Source: Massilia aurea
Lineage (GTDB): Bacteria; Pseudomonadota; Gammaproteobacteria; Burkholderiales; Burkholderiaceae_D
Direction: 5' to 3'
DNA: 64,000 bases
Assembly: GCF_014200505.1 (NCBI RefSeq)
Contig: NZ_JACHBX010000004.1
Coordinates: 434,001 to 498,000, forward strand
Below, piece by piece: positions 49,640 through 58,107 of the stretch. The translations under genes were made by a program, and so were the position numbers. The notes under the pieces are model-generated. The model was not told the origin of the DNA and ran no database searches. It worked only from the letters and a program-made list of their open reading frames with translations. Each line of letters begins with the position of its first letter. Position 1 is the first letter of the stretch.

Positions 49640-50641
49640 ATGCAACTCAATTCCCTGGCCATCCGTGCGCTGTGCGCCGCGTTGGCCGCAGCCGCCAGTA
49701 TGAATGCCTGGGCACAGGGGCCGATCGTGATCAAGTTCAGTCACGTGGTGGCGCCGGATACGCCCAAGGGCCGCGCCGCCGAGCGATTCAAGGCGCTGGC
49801 CGAGCAAATGACGCGCGGCCAGGTCAGGGTGGAAGTCTATCCGAACAGCCAGCTGTACAAGGACCGCGAAGAACTCGAAGCGCTGCAACTGGGCGCCGTG
49901 CAGATGCTGGCGCCGTCGCTGGCCAAGTTTTCGCCGCTGGGCGTGCGCGAATTCGAAGCGTTCGACCTGCCGTATATTTTTCCGGACAAGGCGGCGCTGT
50001 ACAAGGTGACCGAAGGGCGCATCGGGCGCGAGCTGCTGCGCAAGCTCGAACCGAAGGGCATCACCGGTCTGGCCTTCTGGGACAACGGTTTCAAGGTCAT
50101 GTCGGCCAATCAGCCGCTGGTTGCGCTGAAGGATTTCGACGGTGTGCGCATGCGTATCCAGGCCTCCATGGTGCTCGATGCGCAGATGCGGGCGCTGGGC
50201 GCGCAGCCGATGGTGCTGGCGTTTTCCGAAGCCGCGCCGGCGCTGCGTGATGGCGTGGTGGAAGGCACCGAAAACACGCCGTCGAACATGTACACGCAGC
50301 GCATGCACGAAACGCAGAAACACCTGACCGTGTCGAACCACGGCTATCTGGGTTACGCCGTGATCGTCAACAAGAAATTCTGGGATGGCTTGCCGGCAGC
50401 GACCCGCACGATTCTGGCGCGCGCGATGCGCGAAGCGACCGTGTACGAAAAGCAGATTGCCCAGCGCGCCAATGATGAGTCGATGGAAAAGATTCGCAAG
50501 GCCGGCACCACGGTGATCCATACACTCAATCCGGCGCAGCAGGCCGAATGGCGCCGCGCATTGCAGCCCGTGTACGGCCAGATGGAAAACAGGATCGGCA
50601 AGGAGACGGTACATGCCATCCTGCGCGAAGTTGCACGATGA
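49640..50641 (+). CDS. dctP: TRAP-type substrate-binding protein DctP
   Basis: Periplasmic binding protein, 333 aa, with a signal peptide ending SMNAWAQ and the DctP pattern IVIKFSHVVAPDTPKGRAAERF, VRVEVYPNSQLYKDREELEALQLG, DLPYIFPD, MRIQASMVLDAQMRALGAQP, EGTENTPSNMY. The segment RIQAS holds the Arg that usually salt-bridges the ligand carboxylate, so an organic acid is the likely ligand. No DctQ or DctM membrane subunits follow, unlike normal TRAP operons. It is divergent from the DctB-like kinase and may be a ligand-presenting partner for it. Confidence 0.92.
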   Translation: MQLNSLAIRALCAALAAAASMNAWAQGPIVIKFSHVVAPDTPKGRAAERFKALAEQMTRGQVRVEVYPNSQLYKDREELEALQLGAVQMLAPSLAKFSPLGVREFEAFDLPYIFPDKAALYKVTEGRIGRELLRKLEPKGITGLAFWDNGFKVMSANQPLVALKDFDGVRMRIQASMVLDAQMRALGAQPMVLAFSEAAPALRDGVVEGTENTPSNMYTQRMHETQKHLTVSNHGYLGYAVIVNKKFWDGLPAATRTILARAMREATVYEKQIAQRANDESMEKIRKAGTTVIHTLNPAQQAEWRRALQPVYGQMENRIGKETVHAILREVAR

Positions 50642-50697
50642 GCGCGAGTGTCTGGTCACCAAGGCATTTTGTTTATAAGTAAAACAATTTTCTGATT

Positions 50698-50727
50698 TTG
50701 TGACCTAAAAGATACATTTTCTATAAG
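50698..50727 (+). promoter_or_regulatory. Putative promoter of the structured RNA
   Basis: TTGTGA (50698-50703), an 18-bp spacer and TATAAG (50722-50727) predict transcription from about 50735, in an AT-rich stretch after dctP. Confidence 0.5.
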
Positions 50728-50734
50728 CATTTGC

Positions 50735-50940
50735 GTTATCATGGCGCTCATACGCACTGAAGTGGTGCGGTGCAGGGCCAGCAGCAGGCAGTACAGGTTT
50801 TGGGGGAGCATTGCTATAAGAACGGTACTCGTACCGGAGAATATTCGAGGAGACACCACGTTTTACAGAAGTCGTTGGCACTGCCAAACGACCGGGAACG
50901 TGACCCGAATTGGAGCGCACCTGATGGTGCGCTTTTTTTT
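50735..50940 (+). ncRNA. Candidate structured small RNA of about 200 nt
   Basis: The space between dctP and ogt lacks a credible gene but is full of stems: CGCAC/GTGCG (50753-50769), CGGTA-CTCG-TACCG (50823-50836), GTCGTTGGC-ACT-GCCAAACGAC with one bulge (50871-50892), CGGG/CCCG (50893-50907), then a terminator with eight T. GGAG occurs four times (50805, 50836, 50849, 50912), some near stems. A plausible promoter precedes it. I cannot place it in 6S, 4.5S, tmRNA or RNase P by sequence. It may be a free sRNA or a terminated leader for ogt, which starts 118 bp downstream. Confidence 0.65.
50915..50940 (+). terminator. Strong intrinsic terminator of the structured RNA
   Basis: GCGCACC-TGAT-GGTGCGC, a 7-bp perfect stem with a tetraloop, is followed by eight T. 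A further T-rich stretch follows at 50946-50953. Confidence 0.93.
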
Positions 50941-51057
50941 GCCTGTTTTTTTATTTCCTGATGCCAAACGACTGGCCGCGCACGCGCTGCGGCGGGTAAG
51001 ATGCCGGAGTGCCTGCCAGCGGGATGGTCCCGTTGCCGCGCACTGCCAACCGTCGCC

Positions 51058-51582
51058 ATGAAGCCAGATCGCGCCTCCCTGTTGTTCAACGCCATCGTAC
51101 CGGCGCCCTTTGGCGCACTGGGCATCCGTACGGCCGACGACAAGGTATGCGAGCTGGTCTACCTGCCGCCATCGTTCGCCGAAAAAAGCGCCGACAGCGC
51201 GCTTGCCGGGCAGGCAGCGCAGCAGGTCGCGCGCTACCTGCAGGATCCCGATGTTATGTTCGACCTGCCGCTTCTGGAGGTCGGCACCGAATTCCAGCGC
51301 AAGGTCTGGCAGCACATCCACGCGATCCCGCGCGGCGCCGTGCACACCTACGGGCACGTGGCGCGCATGATCGGCTCGGCCCCGCGCGCCGTCGGCCAGG
51401 CCTGCGGTGCCAACCGGTTCCCGCTCGTGATCCCGTGCCATCGCGTCACCGCCACCGGCGGCCTGGGCGGCTTTGCCAACCAGGATGACGAAAACGGCTT
51501 CCATTTGTCCGTCAAACGCTGGTTGCTGCGCCATGAAGGCGCCACCGCAAGCCCATGGCAACAGCAGTCGATCTGGCCCTGA
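51058..51582 (+). CDS. ogt: Methylated-DNA-[protein]-cysteine S-methyltransferase
   Basis: Suicide repair of O6-alkylguanine. The active-site IPCHRV with its Cys acceptor, GTEFQRKVWQHIHAIPRGAVHTYG and RAVGQACGANRFP are clear. The start MKPDRASLLF (51058) gives 174 aa; an in-frame ATG at 51001 would add 19 residues of unlikely sequence. It overlaps xerD by 28 bp. Confidence 0.93.
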   Translation: MKPDRASLLFNAIVPAPFGALGIRTADDKVCELVYLPPSFAEKSADSALAGQAAQQVARYLQDPDVMFDLPLLEVGTEFQRKVWQHIHAIPRGAVHTYGHVARMIGSAPRAVGQACGANRFPLVIPCHRVTATGGLGGFANQDDENGFHLSVKRWLLRHEGATASPWQQQSIWP

Positions 51583-52457
51583 TCGACGAGTTCTGCGACA
51601 CGCTCTGGCTGGAACAGGGCCTGGCCAAGAACTCGCTCGACGCTTACCGGCGCGACATGCGCCTGTTCGCCACCTGGCTGCACGCGCGCCAGCCCGACCG
51701 TGGCTTGCTGGCGGTCGGCGCGGACGACCTGTCTGCCTATTTTGCCGACCGCCATCCCGACTCGCGCCCGAGCACGGCCAACCGCCGGCTGTCGGTGCTC
51801 AAGCGCTTCTATGGGCTGGCGCTGCGCCGCAACCGGATCGACGTCGACCCGTGCCTGAAGATGGCGTCGGCGCGCCAGCCGACCCGGTTCGTGCACACGG
51901 TGAACGAAAGCCAGGTCGAGGCGCTGCTCGCTGCGCCGGATGTGGCCACGCCGCTGGGCCTGCGCGAACGCACGATGCTCGAACTGATGTATGCCAGCGG
52001 CTTGCGGGTGTCGGAACTGGTGGCCCTGAAGCTGGTCGAAGTCAGCCTCAACGATGGTGTGCTACGCGTGACGGGCAAGGGCAGCAAGACGCGCCTGGTG
52101 CCGTTCGGCGAAGAGGCGCGCCGCTGGATCGAGCGCTACCTGAAGGATGCGCGCGGCATCATCCTCAATGGCCAGATGGACGACGCCCTGTTCGTCACAA
52201 GCCGGGGTGGCCCGATGACGCGCCAGATGTTCTGGATCCTGATCAAGAAGCACGCAAAGAAAGCCGGCATCACGGGGCCGCTGTCGCCGCACACGCTGCG
52301 CCACGCGTTCGCCACGCACCTGCTCAACCATGGTGCCGACCTGCGCGTGGTGCAACTGCTGCTGGGCCATGCCGATATCTCGACCACGCAGATCTATACC
52401 CACGTGGCGCGCGAGCGCCTCAAGCGCCTGCACACCGAGCACCATCCCCGCGGTTAG
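51555..52457 (+). CDS. xerD: Tyrosine recombinase XerD
   Basis: Site-specific recombinase resolving chromosome dimers at dif with XerC. It has an N-terminal SAM-like core-binding domain (about residues 5-90), then the catalytic domain with Arg in SGLRVSELV, Lys in GKGSKTR, HTLRHAFATHLL, LLGHADISTTQIY and the nucleophilic Tyr. LNHGADLRVVQLLLGHADISTTQIYTHV-type sequence favours XerD over XerC. Length is 300 aa. Its start is embedded in ogt. Confidence 0.94.
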   Translation: MATAVDLALIDEFCDTLWLEQGLAKNSLDAYRRDMRLFATWLHARQPDRGLLAVGADDLSAYFADRHPDSRPSTANRRLSVLKRFYGLALRRNRIDVDPCLKMASARQPTRFVHTVNESQVEALLAAPDVATPLGLRERTMLELMYASGLRVSELVALKLVEVSLNDGVLRVTGKGSKTRLVPFGEEARRWIERYLKDARGIILNGQMDDALFVTSRGGPMTRQMFWILIKKHAKKAGITGPLSPHTLRHAFATHLLNHGADLRVVQLLLGHADISTTQIYTHVARERLKRLHTEHHPRG

Positions 52458-52542
52458 CGTTAAGGCAAGCCGGGATCGGCGCGGTAGTCCATAATGGCCG
52501 GTCAGGACGGTAGCCCTACCGCTCCATCATATCGAGGTGACT

Positions 52543-52764
52543 ATGGCACGGAATAATTTTCAATACGAAAAACGGCAACGGGAACTCGACAAGAAGCGCA
52601 AGGCCGACGACAAGGCCAAGCGCAAGCTCGAACCAAAGAATGATGTCGATGCCGATGGCAACGCCATCGTGCAAGACGCTGACAGCGCCAGCGACAACGA
52701 TACCGACAGCAATACGGACAGCGACGCCGTTGCCCCGGCAGCCGTGCCTGCCAGCCCGGCCTGA
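52543..52764 (+). CDS. Small highly charged hypothetical protein
   Basis: A 73-aa protein. The first third is basic and helical (NNFQYEKRQRELDKKRKADDKAKRKLE); the rest is an Asp/Ser/Ala-rich, probably disordered tail (DADSASDNDTDSNTDSD). GAGGTGA sits just before the ATG, supporting real translation. I recognise the FQYEKRQREL type N-terminus from small betaproteobacterial proteins of unknown role. Confidence 0.75.
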   Translation: MARNNFQYEKRQRELDKKRKADDKAKRKLEPKNDVDADGNAIVQDADSASDNDTDSNTDSDAVAPAAVPASPA

Positions 52765-52987
52765 ACCCATCATTGAACTAACCGCGGCAATTGCGGTCTG
52801 AGCCATCTGAATGCGACAAGCGGCCAGCTGGCTGCCCGAGTTGATGGCGGGGTGCAATTGCCTTCTTACCTCCCCGATTCTTTGCCAGCGCGCCATGTGC
52901 CGCTTCGCACACAAAGCGTGTCTCCAGCATGCCACTGACAGGCTTGTCTTTCTGATTGCTGTCGCTGCCCAAGCGAAAGGCGCTGCC

Positions 52988-55099
52988 GTGAGCAAGCTAC
53001 TGCCAGATTCCCCGGGTCGTCCGGCGGCTGACCCATCCGGGGGCGGCGTACAAGCCTTCGACTGGCTCTACCATTTCGTCACGGCCCTCGAGCTGGCGCC
53101 GGCCGTTGCCGTGCACTCGATGGACCGCGCTGGCATCATCCGCTTCTGGAACCACGCCAGCGAAGAGCTCTACGGCATCCCGTCGGGCGACGCCGTCGGC
53201 CGCGCGTTTCGCGACCTGGTATTCCATCTCGATCGCCAGAGCGAATTCGAAGACGTCATCGCCACCATCTGGCGCACCGGCCAGGCGCCGCAGGCAAGCG
53301 ACTGGCTCGTGCAATCGATGACGGGCCGGCGCCATTGGGTCTATTCATGCCACTATCCCGTCAAGCACGACGACGTGATGCACGAAGTGTTCTGCATGGA
53401 AATCGACATCACGGCGCGCAAGGAGGCCGAGACCAATCTCGAGCAGGCTGCGCAAGTGTTCCAGAATGCGCGCGACGCCATCATCATGATGGATGCCGAG
53501 TACCGCGTGCGCGCCGTCAATGGCGCCTTTACCGCCATCACCGGGCATGCCCCCGAGCAGATCATCGGCCAGCCGCTGGCCAGCCTCGGCTGGGGCGTCG
53601 ACGACGACTTCTATCAGCGCATCTGGACCGGGCTTGAGGGGGCCGACCACTGGGAAGGCGAACTGGCCAGCGCGCGCAGCAACGGCCAGCGCTATCCGGT
53701 GCGCGTCACGCTGACGGCCATTCGCGATGCCCATGGCGACGTATCGAGCTATATGGCGATGCTGTCCGATATCAGCGAGCGCAAGCGCATCGAAGAGCAG
53801 GTGCGCCACCAGGCCGAGCACGACGCCCTCACGGGCCTGCCCAACCGCATCCTGTTCCTGGACCGCCTGCACCAGGCGCTGGCCACCTGGCGCCGCCACG
53901 GCAGCAGCTCCGCCGTCATGTTCCTCGACCTCGACAAGTTCAAGGCTGTCAACGACACCCACGGCCACCAGGCCGGCGACATCGTGCTGCGCGAAGTGGC
54001 GCTGCGCGTACGTGCCTGTGTGCGCCAGGTCGACACCATCAGCCGGCTCGGTGGCGACGAGTTCGTCGTGCTGCTGGCCGATATCAAGGGCGCCGACCAG
54101 GCTGCCCACGTGGCCCTCGCCGTGACCCAGGCCGTGGCGCTGCCGATCGACATCGGCGGCCAGGAAGTGACGTTGTCGGCCTCGATCGGCATCGCGCTGT
54201 GCCCCGACGATGGCGCCGAGGTCGATACCCTGCTGCACCACGCCGATGTCGCGATGTACCACGCCAAGCAGAACGGGCGCGGCAGCTTCCAGTTTTTCAG
54301 CCCCGCCATGAACGCCCACGTGATCGAGCGCGTCGAGCTTGAAAACCGCCTGCGCCAGGCGCTCGACGGCAAGGAATTCATGCTGCAATACCAGCCCGCG
54401 ATCGAAGTGGCGACCGGGCGCGTGACATCGGTCGAAGCGTTGCTGCGCTGGCGTCATCCGCAACGCGGGCTGTTGTTGCCGCACGAATTCCTGCCGGTGG
54501 CCGAGGATTCCGGGCTGATCATCCCGATCGGCGAGTGGGTGTTGCGCGCAGCATGCCAGCGGGCGCGTGCGTGGCGCCATGCCGGGGCCGCCGTCGCGGT
54601 GGCGGTCAACCTGTCGGACGCCCAGCTGGAACACGACGGCTTGCTGCCAGCAATCGATGCCGCATTGGAGGGCGCCGGCCTGCCGCCGGACGCGCTCGAA
54701 CTCGAGATCGCAGAAGACGCGCTGATCCGGGGCGAGCCCGCGTTTGCCGATACGGCGCTGGCGCTGCGTGCCCGCGGGGTGCGGCTGAGTATCGACCGCT
54801 TCGGCACCGGCCTGTCGAGCCTGGAGGCATTGCGGCGCTTTCCGCTCACCACGGTCAAGATCGACCGCAGTTACGTGGGCGACGTCGGGCACGATCCGGT
54901 GGATGCCGCGATGGTGCCGGCCATCATCGCGGTGGCGCGCAGCCTGCAGCTGCGGGTCGTGGGGGAGGGCGTAGAAACGGCCGAGCAGCTCGACTTTCTG
55001 CGCCGGCATGGGTGCGACGACTACCAGGGGTTTTATGCCAGCGCGGCCAGCACACGGCCGAACCTGAGCCCGCACCGGGCCTGGTATATGAGGCCCTAA
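52988..55099 (+). CDS. PAS-PAS-GGDEF-EAL cyclic-di-GMP signalling protein
   Basis: A soluble protein of about 703 aa. Two PAS domains (about residues 20-150 and 150-275) are followed by a diguanylate cyclase domain with HDALTGLPNR, GGDEF in ISRLGGDEFVVLL and an inhibitory-site RQVD five residues earlier, then an EAL domain starting VEALLRWRHP. In EAL the NLS, EIAED and KIDRSY motifs remain, but the usual DDFGTG reads IDRFGTG and the QG-x-x-x-SRP end is altered, so phosphodiesterase activity may be weak or lost. GTG 52988 is the preferred start; the frame is open further upstream without a good ribosome site. Confidence 0.9.
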   Translation: MSKLLPDSPGRPAADPSGGGVQAFDWLYHFVTALELAPAVAVHSMDRAGIIRFWNHASEELYGIPSGDAVGRAFRDLVFHLDRQSEFEDVIATIWRTGQAPQASDWLVQSMTGRRHWVYSCHYPVKHDDVMHEVFCMEIDITARKEAETNLEQAAQVFQNARDAIIMMDAEYRVRAVNGAFTAITGHAPEQIIGQPLASLGWGVDDDFYQRIWTGLEGADHWEGELASARSNGQRYPVRVTLTAIRDAHGDVSSYMAMLSDISERKRIEEQVRHQAEHDALTGLPNRILFLDRLHQALATWRRHGSSSAVMFLDLDKFKAVNDTHGHQAGDIVLREVALRVRACVRQVDTISRLGGDEFVVLLADIKGADQAAHVALAVTQAVALPIDIGGQEVTLSASIGIALCPDDGAEVDTLLHHADVAMYHAKQNGRGSFQFFSPAMNAHVIERVELENRLRQALDGKEFMLQYQPAIEVATGRVTSVEALLRWRHPQRGLLLPHEFLPVAEDSGLIIPIGEWVLRAACQRARAWRHAGAAVAVAVNLSDAQLEHDGLLPAIDAALEGAGLPPDALELEIAEDALIRGEPAFADTALALRARGVRLSIDRFGTGLSSLEALRRFPLTTVKIDRSYVGDVGHDPVDAAMVPAIIAVARSLQLRVVGEGVETAEQLDFLRRHGCDDYQGFYASAASTRPNLSPHRAWYMRP

Positions 55100-55152
55100 T
55101 GCGGAGGCAGTGATGCGGAGGCCGTGATGCGGCGACCTTGGTGCGGCGGCCC
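55097..55152. repeat. Four imperfect 14-bp tandem repeats filling a convergent spacer
   Basis: Units TAATGCGGAGGCAG, TGATGCGGAGGCCG, TGATGCGGCGACCT and TGGTGCGGCGGCCC run head to tail from the stop codon of the GGDEF-EAL gene to the stop codon of the opposing hydrolase gene. Confidence 0.88.
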
Positions 55153-56096
55153 TAGTCGAACAGCCGGATCCTGGCCAGCACCTGCCCGTGGTCCGACGAC
55201 TCGGGCAACGCCAGGTTCAGGTGATCGTTCAAGTACACCACATCGATGACTTCGCCGATCGCTTCGGGCAGCGCCGGATTGAATTCGGGCGACACCAGGA
55301 TATGGTCGATCGTCGAGTGGCGCGTGTCGTGCAGGATCGAAAACCCCACATGGCGCTGATGATCGAGCCGGCGCTGCACCTGGCTCGCGTCGTACAGGCG
55401 CTCGGCCAGCGGCGTGCCCGCCCCCAGCACGATCTCGGTCGTCACCGAATCGGCCACGTCATTGAAGTCGCCCAGCACGATGCGCGGGCGGCGGTGCGTG
55501 TGCGCCATGTCCGTGAGCAGCACGCGCAGCGCGGTGGCCTCGGTGCCGCGCCGGATGAGCGAGCGCAGGCAAGCCAGCGCGTACAGGTGCGGGTCGGCCC
55601 CGCTGTCGCTCGAGCGGTAATCGGGGCGGCGCGATTTTAAATGCACGACGATCACGTCGATCACCACACCCGACGGCGCAATCACGCCCGCATGCAGCGG
55701 CGCGCGCGTGAAGCGGTCGGGGTCGCGGCTGCCGGGTGGCATCGTGACATTGGCCGGAAACTTGCCCAGTTCAGTGCCCGGTTCGGCCAGCGGCAGGCGC
55801 GAAACCAGGGCCACGCTGGGCGTCAGGCGCACGGCGCCCGGGTCGGGATCGAAGCCGATATGGTGCGCGTCGCGGTAGCGCCGCGTGCGCTGCAGGACTT
55901 CCGCCAGCACGCTCTGCGAAAAAATTTCTTGAAAGCCGATTACGTCGGCATTGATCAGGTCGAGCTGGTGCGCCGTCCAGTCCAGTTTGGCTTCGTATTC
56001 GTCGGCCGTCGTGGGTGCCAGATTGTCGTACAAGCGTGCACCGGGCGGTGCCAGATTGAAAGTATTGAAGGTGGCAAACCGAAGTTCTTCCTGCAT
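55152..56096 (-). CDS. Endonuclease/exonuclease/phosphatase family protein
   Basis: A 314-aa EEP-fold hydrolase: FATFNTFNL, IGFQEIF (metal Glu), VIVVHLKSRRPDY, VLGDFNDVADS, TIDHILVSPEF and SSDHGQV are the metal and catalytic motifs. No signal peptide or extra domain is seen, so the substrate (nucleic acid or phosphoester) is open. It is divergent from ybaK. Confidence 0.88.
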   Translation of the reverse strand: MQEELRFATFNTFNLAPPGARLYDNLAPTTADEYEAKLDWTAHQLDLINADVIGFQEIFSQSVLAEVLQRTRRYRDAHHIGFDPDPGAVRLTPSVALVSRLPLAEPGTELGKFPANVTMPPGSRDPDRFTRAPLHAGVIAPSGVVIDVIVVHLKSRRPDYRSSDSGADPHLYALACLRSLIRRGTEATALRVLLTDMAHTHRRPRIVLGDFNDVADSVTTEIVLGAGTPLAERLYDASQVQRRLDHQRHVGFSILHDTRHSTIDHILVSPEFNPALPEAIGEVIDVVYLNDHLNLALPESSDHGQVLARIRLFD

Positions 56097-56134
56097 AATA
56101 GAAACCCCTATTGTTCGTCTTTAGCGTAACACGC

Positions 56135-56626
56135 ATGGCCAAGAAAGAGCACGTCTCCGAGACCCCCGCCACCCAATTCCTGCGCAAGCATGGCGTCGCC
56201 TTTACAGAGCATCCGTATGCGTACCAGGAGCACGGCGGTACATCGGTCTCCTCCAGCGCGCTGGGCGTGCCGGAACATGACGTGATCAAGACCCTGGTCA
56301 TGCAGGATGAAGCAGCCAGGCCATTGATCGTTCTGATGCACGGCGATTGCAAGGTGTCGACCAAGAATCTGGCCCGCGCCATCCCTTGCAAGTCGGTCGA
56401 ACCATGCAAGCCGGATGTGGCCCAGCGCCATTCAGGGTATCTGGTTGGTGGAACATCGCCGTTCGGCATCCGCAAGGCGATGCCGGTGTATGTCGAAGAA
56501 AGCATCCTGCAGCTCGACAAGATCTACATTAACGGCGGGCGCCGCGGCTATCTGGTGGGCATCGATCCGCATGTGCTGGTTGATGTGCTGCAGGCGCAGC
56601 CGGTGATCTGCGCCATCGCCGAGTAG
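56135..56626 (+). CDS. ybaK: Cys-tRNA(Pro)/Cys-tRNA(Cys) deacylase YbaK/EbsC
   Basis: Trans-editing enzyme clearing mischarged Cys-tRNA(Pro). The 163-aa protein shows the YbaK/ProX fold motifs TPATQFLRKHGVAFTEHPY, DVIKTLVMQ, the Lys in CKVSTKNLARAI, YLVGGTSPFG and NGGRRGYLVGI. The start at MAKKEHVSETP is preferred over one eight codons upstream. Confidence 0.92.
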   Translation: MAKKEHVSETPATQFLRKHGVAFTEHPYAYQEHGGTSVSSSALGVPEHDVIKTLVMQDEAARPLIVLMHGDCKVSTKNLARAIPCKSVEPCKPDVAQRHSGYLVGGTSPFGIRKAMPVYVEESILQLDKIYINGGRRGYLVGIDPHVLVDVLQAQPVICAIAE

Positions 56627-56715
56627 CTTCGCCGCATGCATCCGATGGTGTATATTCACGCACCAATTTCCGGTAGAAAAATGAGCCCGATACCGGCGCC
56701 CACGAAAGAGACACG

Positions 56716-57339
56716 ATGAACACCCTGATTGCCACCATTGCCGCCTATTTGCTCGGTTCGATTTCCTTCGCGGTCGTGATGAGCCACGCGTTCGGCCTGT
56801 CCGATCCGCGCACGTATGGTTCGAAAAACCCCGGCGCCACGAATGTGCTGCGCAGCGGCAGCAAGAAAGCCGCGATTGCCACGCTGATCGGCGATGCGGC
56901 CAAGGGCTGGCTGGCCGTCTGGCTGGCGATGCGCTATGGCTACGATTACGGGCTGGACGATACCGGCATCGCGCTGGTGGCCATCGCCGTGTTCATCGGC
57001 CACCTGTGGCCCGTGTTCTTCCGCTTTGTCGGCGGCAAGGGCGTGGCTACCGCACTGGGCGTGCTGCTCGGCATCAATCCATGGCTGGGGCTGGCAACGC
57101 TGGCCACCTGGATGATCATCGCCTATGCGTTTCGCTACTCGTCGCTGGCATCCCTGGTGGCTGCCGTCTTCGCGCCCTTGTACTACGGCATGCTGTTCGG
57201 CGTCGATGCGATTCTGGTGGCCGTGATCGTCATGAGCGCGCTGCTCGTGTGGCGTCACACCGGCAATATCGGCAACCTGATCGCCGGCAAGGAATCCAAG
57301 CTTGGCAGCAAGTCAGCCGGGGCAGGGAAGGCAAAATAA
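56716..57339 (+). CDS. plsY: Acyl-phosphate:glycerol-3-phosphate acyltransferase PlsY
   Basis: Inner-membrane enzyme starting phospholipid synthesis from acyl-phosphate. About five hydrophobic segments carry the cytoplasmic motifs [28 protein letters not shown] and the late [11 protein letters not shown]. Length is 207 aa. With plsC at 18.5 kb it covers both glycerol-phosphate acylations. Confidence 0.95.
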   Translation: MNTLIATIAAYLLGSISFAVVMSHAFGLSDPRTYGSKNPGATNVLRSGSKKAAIATLIGDAAKGWLAVWLAMRYGYDYGLDDTGIALVAIAVFIGHLWPVFFRFVGGKGVATALGVLLGINPWLGLATLATWMIIAYAFRYSSLASLVAAVFAPLYYGMLFGVDAILVAVIVMSALLVWRHTGNIGNLIAGKESKLGSKSAGAGKAK

Positions 57340-57438
57340 GGCAAAGCAGGGCAGCGTGCGCGGCTTTTTTGCCGAGGCGTTACCATGGTCGGCAATAGCG
57401 GCACATTCGTGCCGCGCCGGACAGAAAGGTGGTACGCC

Positions 57439-58107
57439 GTGACCAAGCAACTCAGGATTGATTTCGTGTCGGACGTCTCGTGCCCATGGTGCGCGGTCGG
57501 TCTTAAATCGCTCGAACAGGCACTGTTGACACTAGGCGACGACGTGCGTGTCGACCTGCATTTTCAGCCGTTCGAACTGAACCCGAACATGCCGCCGGAA
57601 GGCCAGGACATCGTCGAGCACGTCACTGAAAAATATGGCGCCAGCCTCGAGCAGCAGGCATCCAGCCGCGAAATGATCCGCGAGCGCGGGGCCGCCGTGG
57701 GCTTCACGTTCGACATGGAGCGGCGCGGCCGCATCTACAACACCTTCGACGCGCACCGCCTGCTGTCGTGGGCCGAAGAAGAAGGGAAGCAGCGCCAGCT
57801 CAAGGTCGCGCTGCTCGAAGCATATTTCACCCGCTGCGAAGACCCGAGCAACCACGCCGTGCTGCTGCGCGCGGCCGAGAGCGTTGGCCTGGAGCGTGAG
57901 ACGGCCGCGCGCATCCTGGCGTCGGACGAGTACAAGGACGAAGTGCGCGAGCGCGAGCAGTTCTTCCTCAACGCCGGCATCAAGTCGGTGCCGGCCGTGA
58001 TCATCAACCAGAAACACCTGATTTCGGGCGGTCAGTTGCCTGAAGTCTTCGAGCGCGCGCTGCGCGAGATTCCGGGCCTGGAAACGCCGGCCGACGCCGT
58101 CGCTTAA
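57439..58107 (+). CDS. DsbA-family oxidoreductase, FrnE-like
   Basis: Cytoplasmic thioredoxin-fold protein of 222 aa with active-site CPWC near the N-terminus (DFVSDVSCPWCAVGLKSLEQAL), RIYNTFDAHRLLSWAEEEGKQ and VPAVIINQKHLISGGQ. No signal peptide, as in FrnE/2-hydroxychromene-isomerase-like proteins. GTG 57439 follows AAAGGTGG. Its last bases overlap the opposing hydrolase gene by 4 bp. Confidence 0.9.
   Translation: MTKQLRIDFVSDVSCPWCAVGLKSLEQALLTLGDDVRVDLHFQPFELNPNMPPEGQDIVEHVTEKYGASLEQQASSREMIRERGAAVGFTFDMERRGRIYNTFDAHRLLSWAEEEGKQRQLKVALLEAYFTRCEDPSNHAVLLRAAESVGLERETAARILASDEYKDEVREREQFFLNAGIKSVPAVIINQKHLISGGQLPEVFERALREIPGLETPADAVA

Noticed and set aside
49532..50662. Upstream extension of the sensor kinase frame to over 1000 codons
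   Set aside because: It runs antisense to a convincing DctP with signal peptide; the kinase start at 49531 has a ribosome site and a normal membrane N-terminus.
50735..50940. 6S, 4.5S (SRP), tmRNA or RNase P RNA
   Set aside because: The SRP core, tmRNA tag/acceptor and RNase P core are absent, and the two ends do not pair as a 6S-type long rod; a covariance search could still overturn the 6S exclusion.
50741..51061. 106-codon frame across the structured RNA
   Set aside because: It crosses an intrinsic terminator, has no ribosome site and no recognisable fold.
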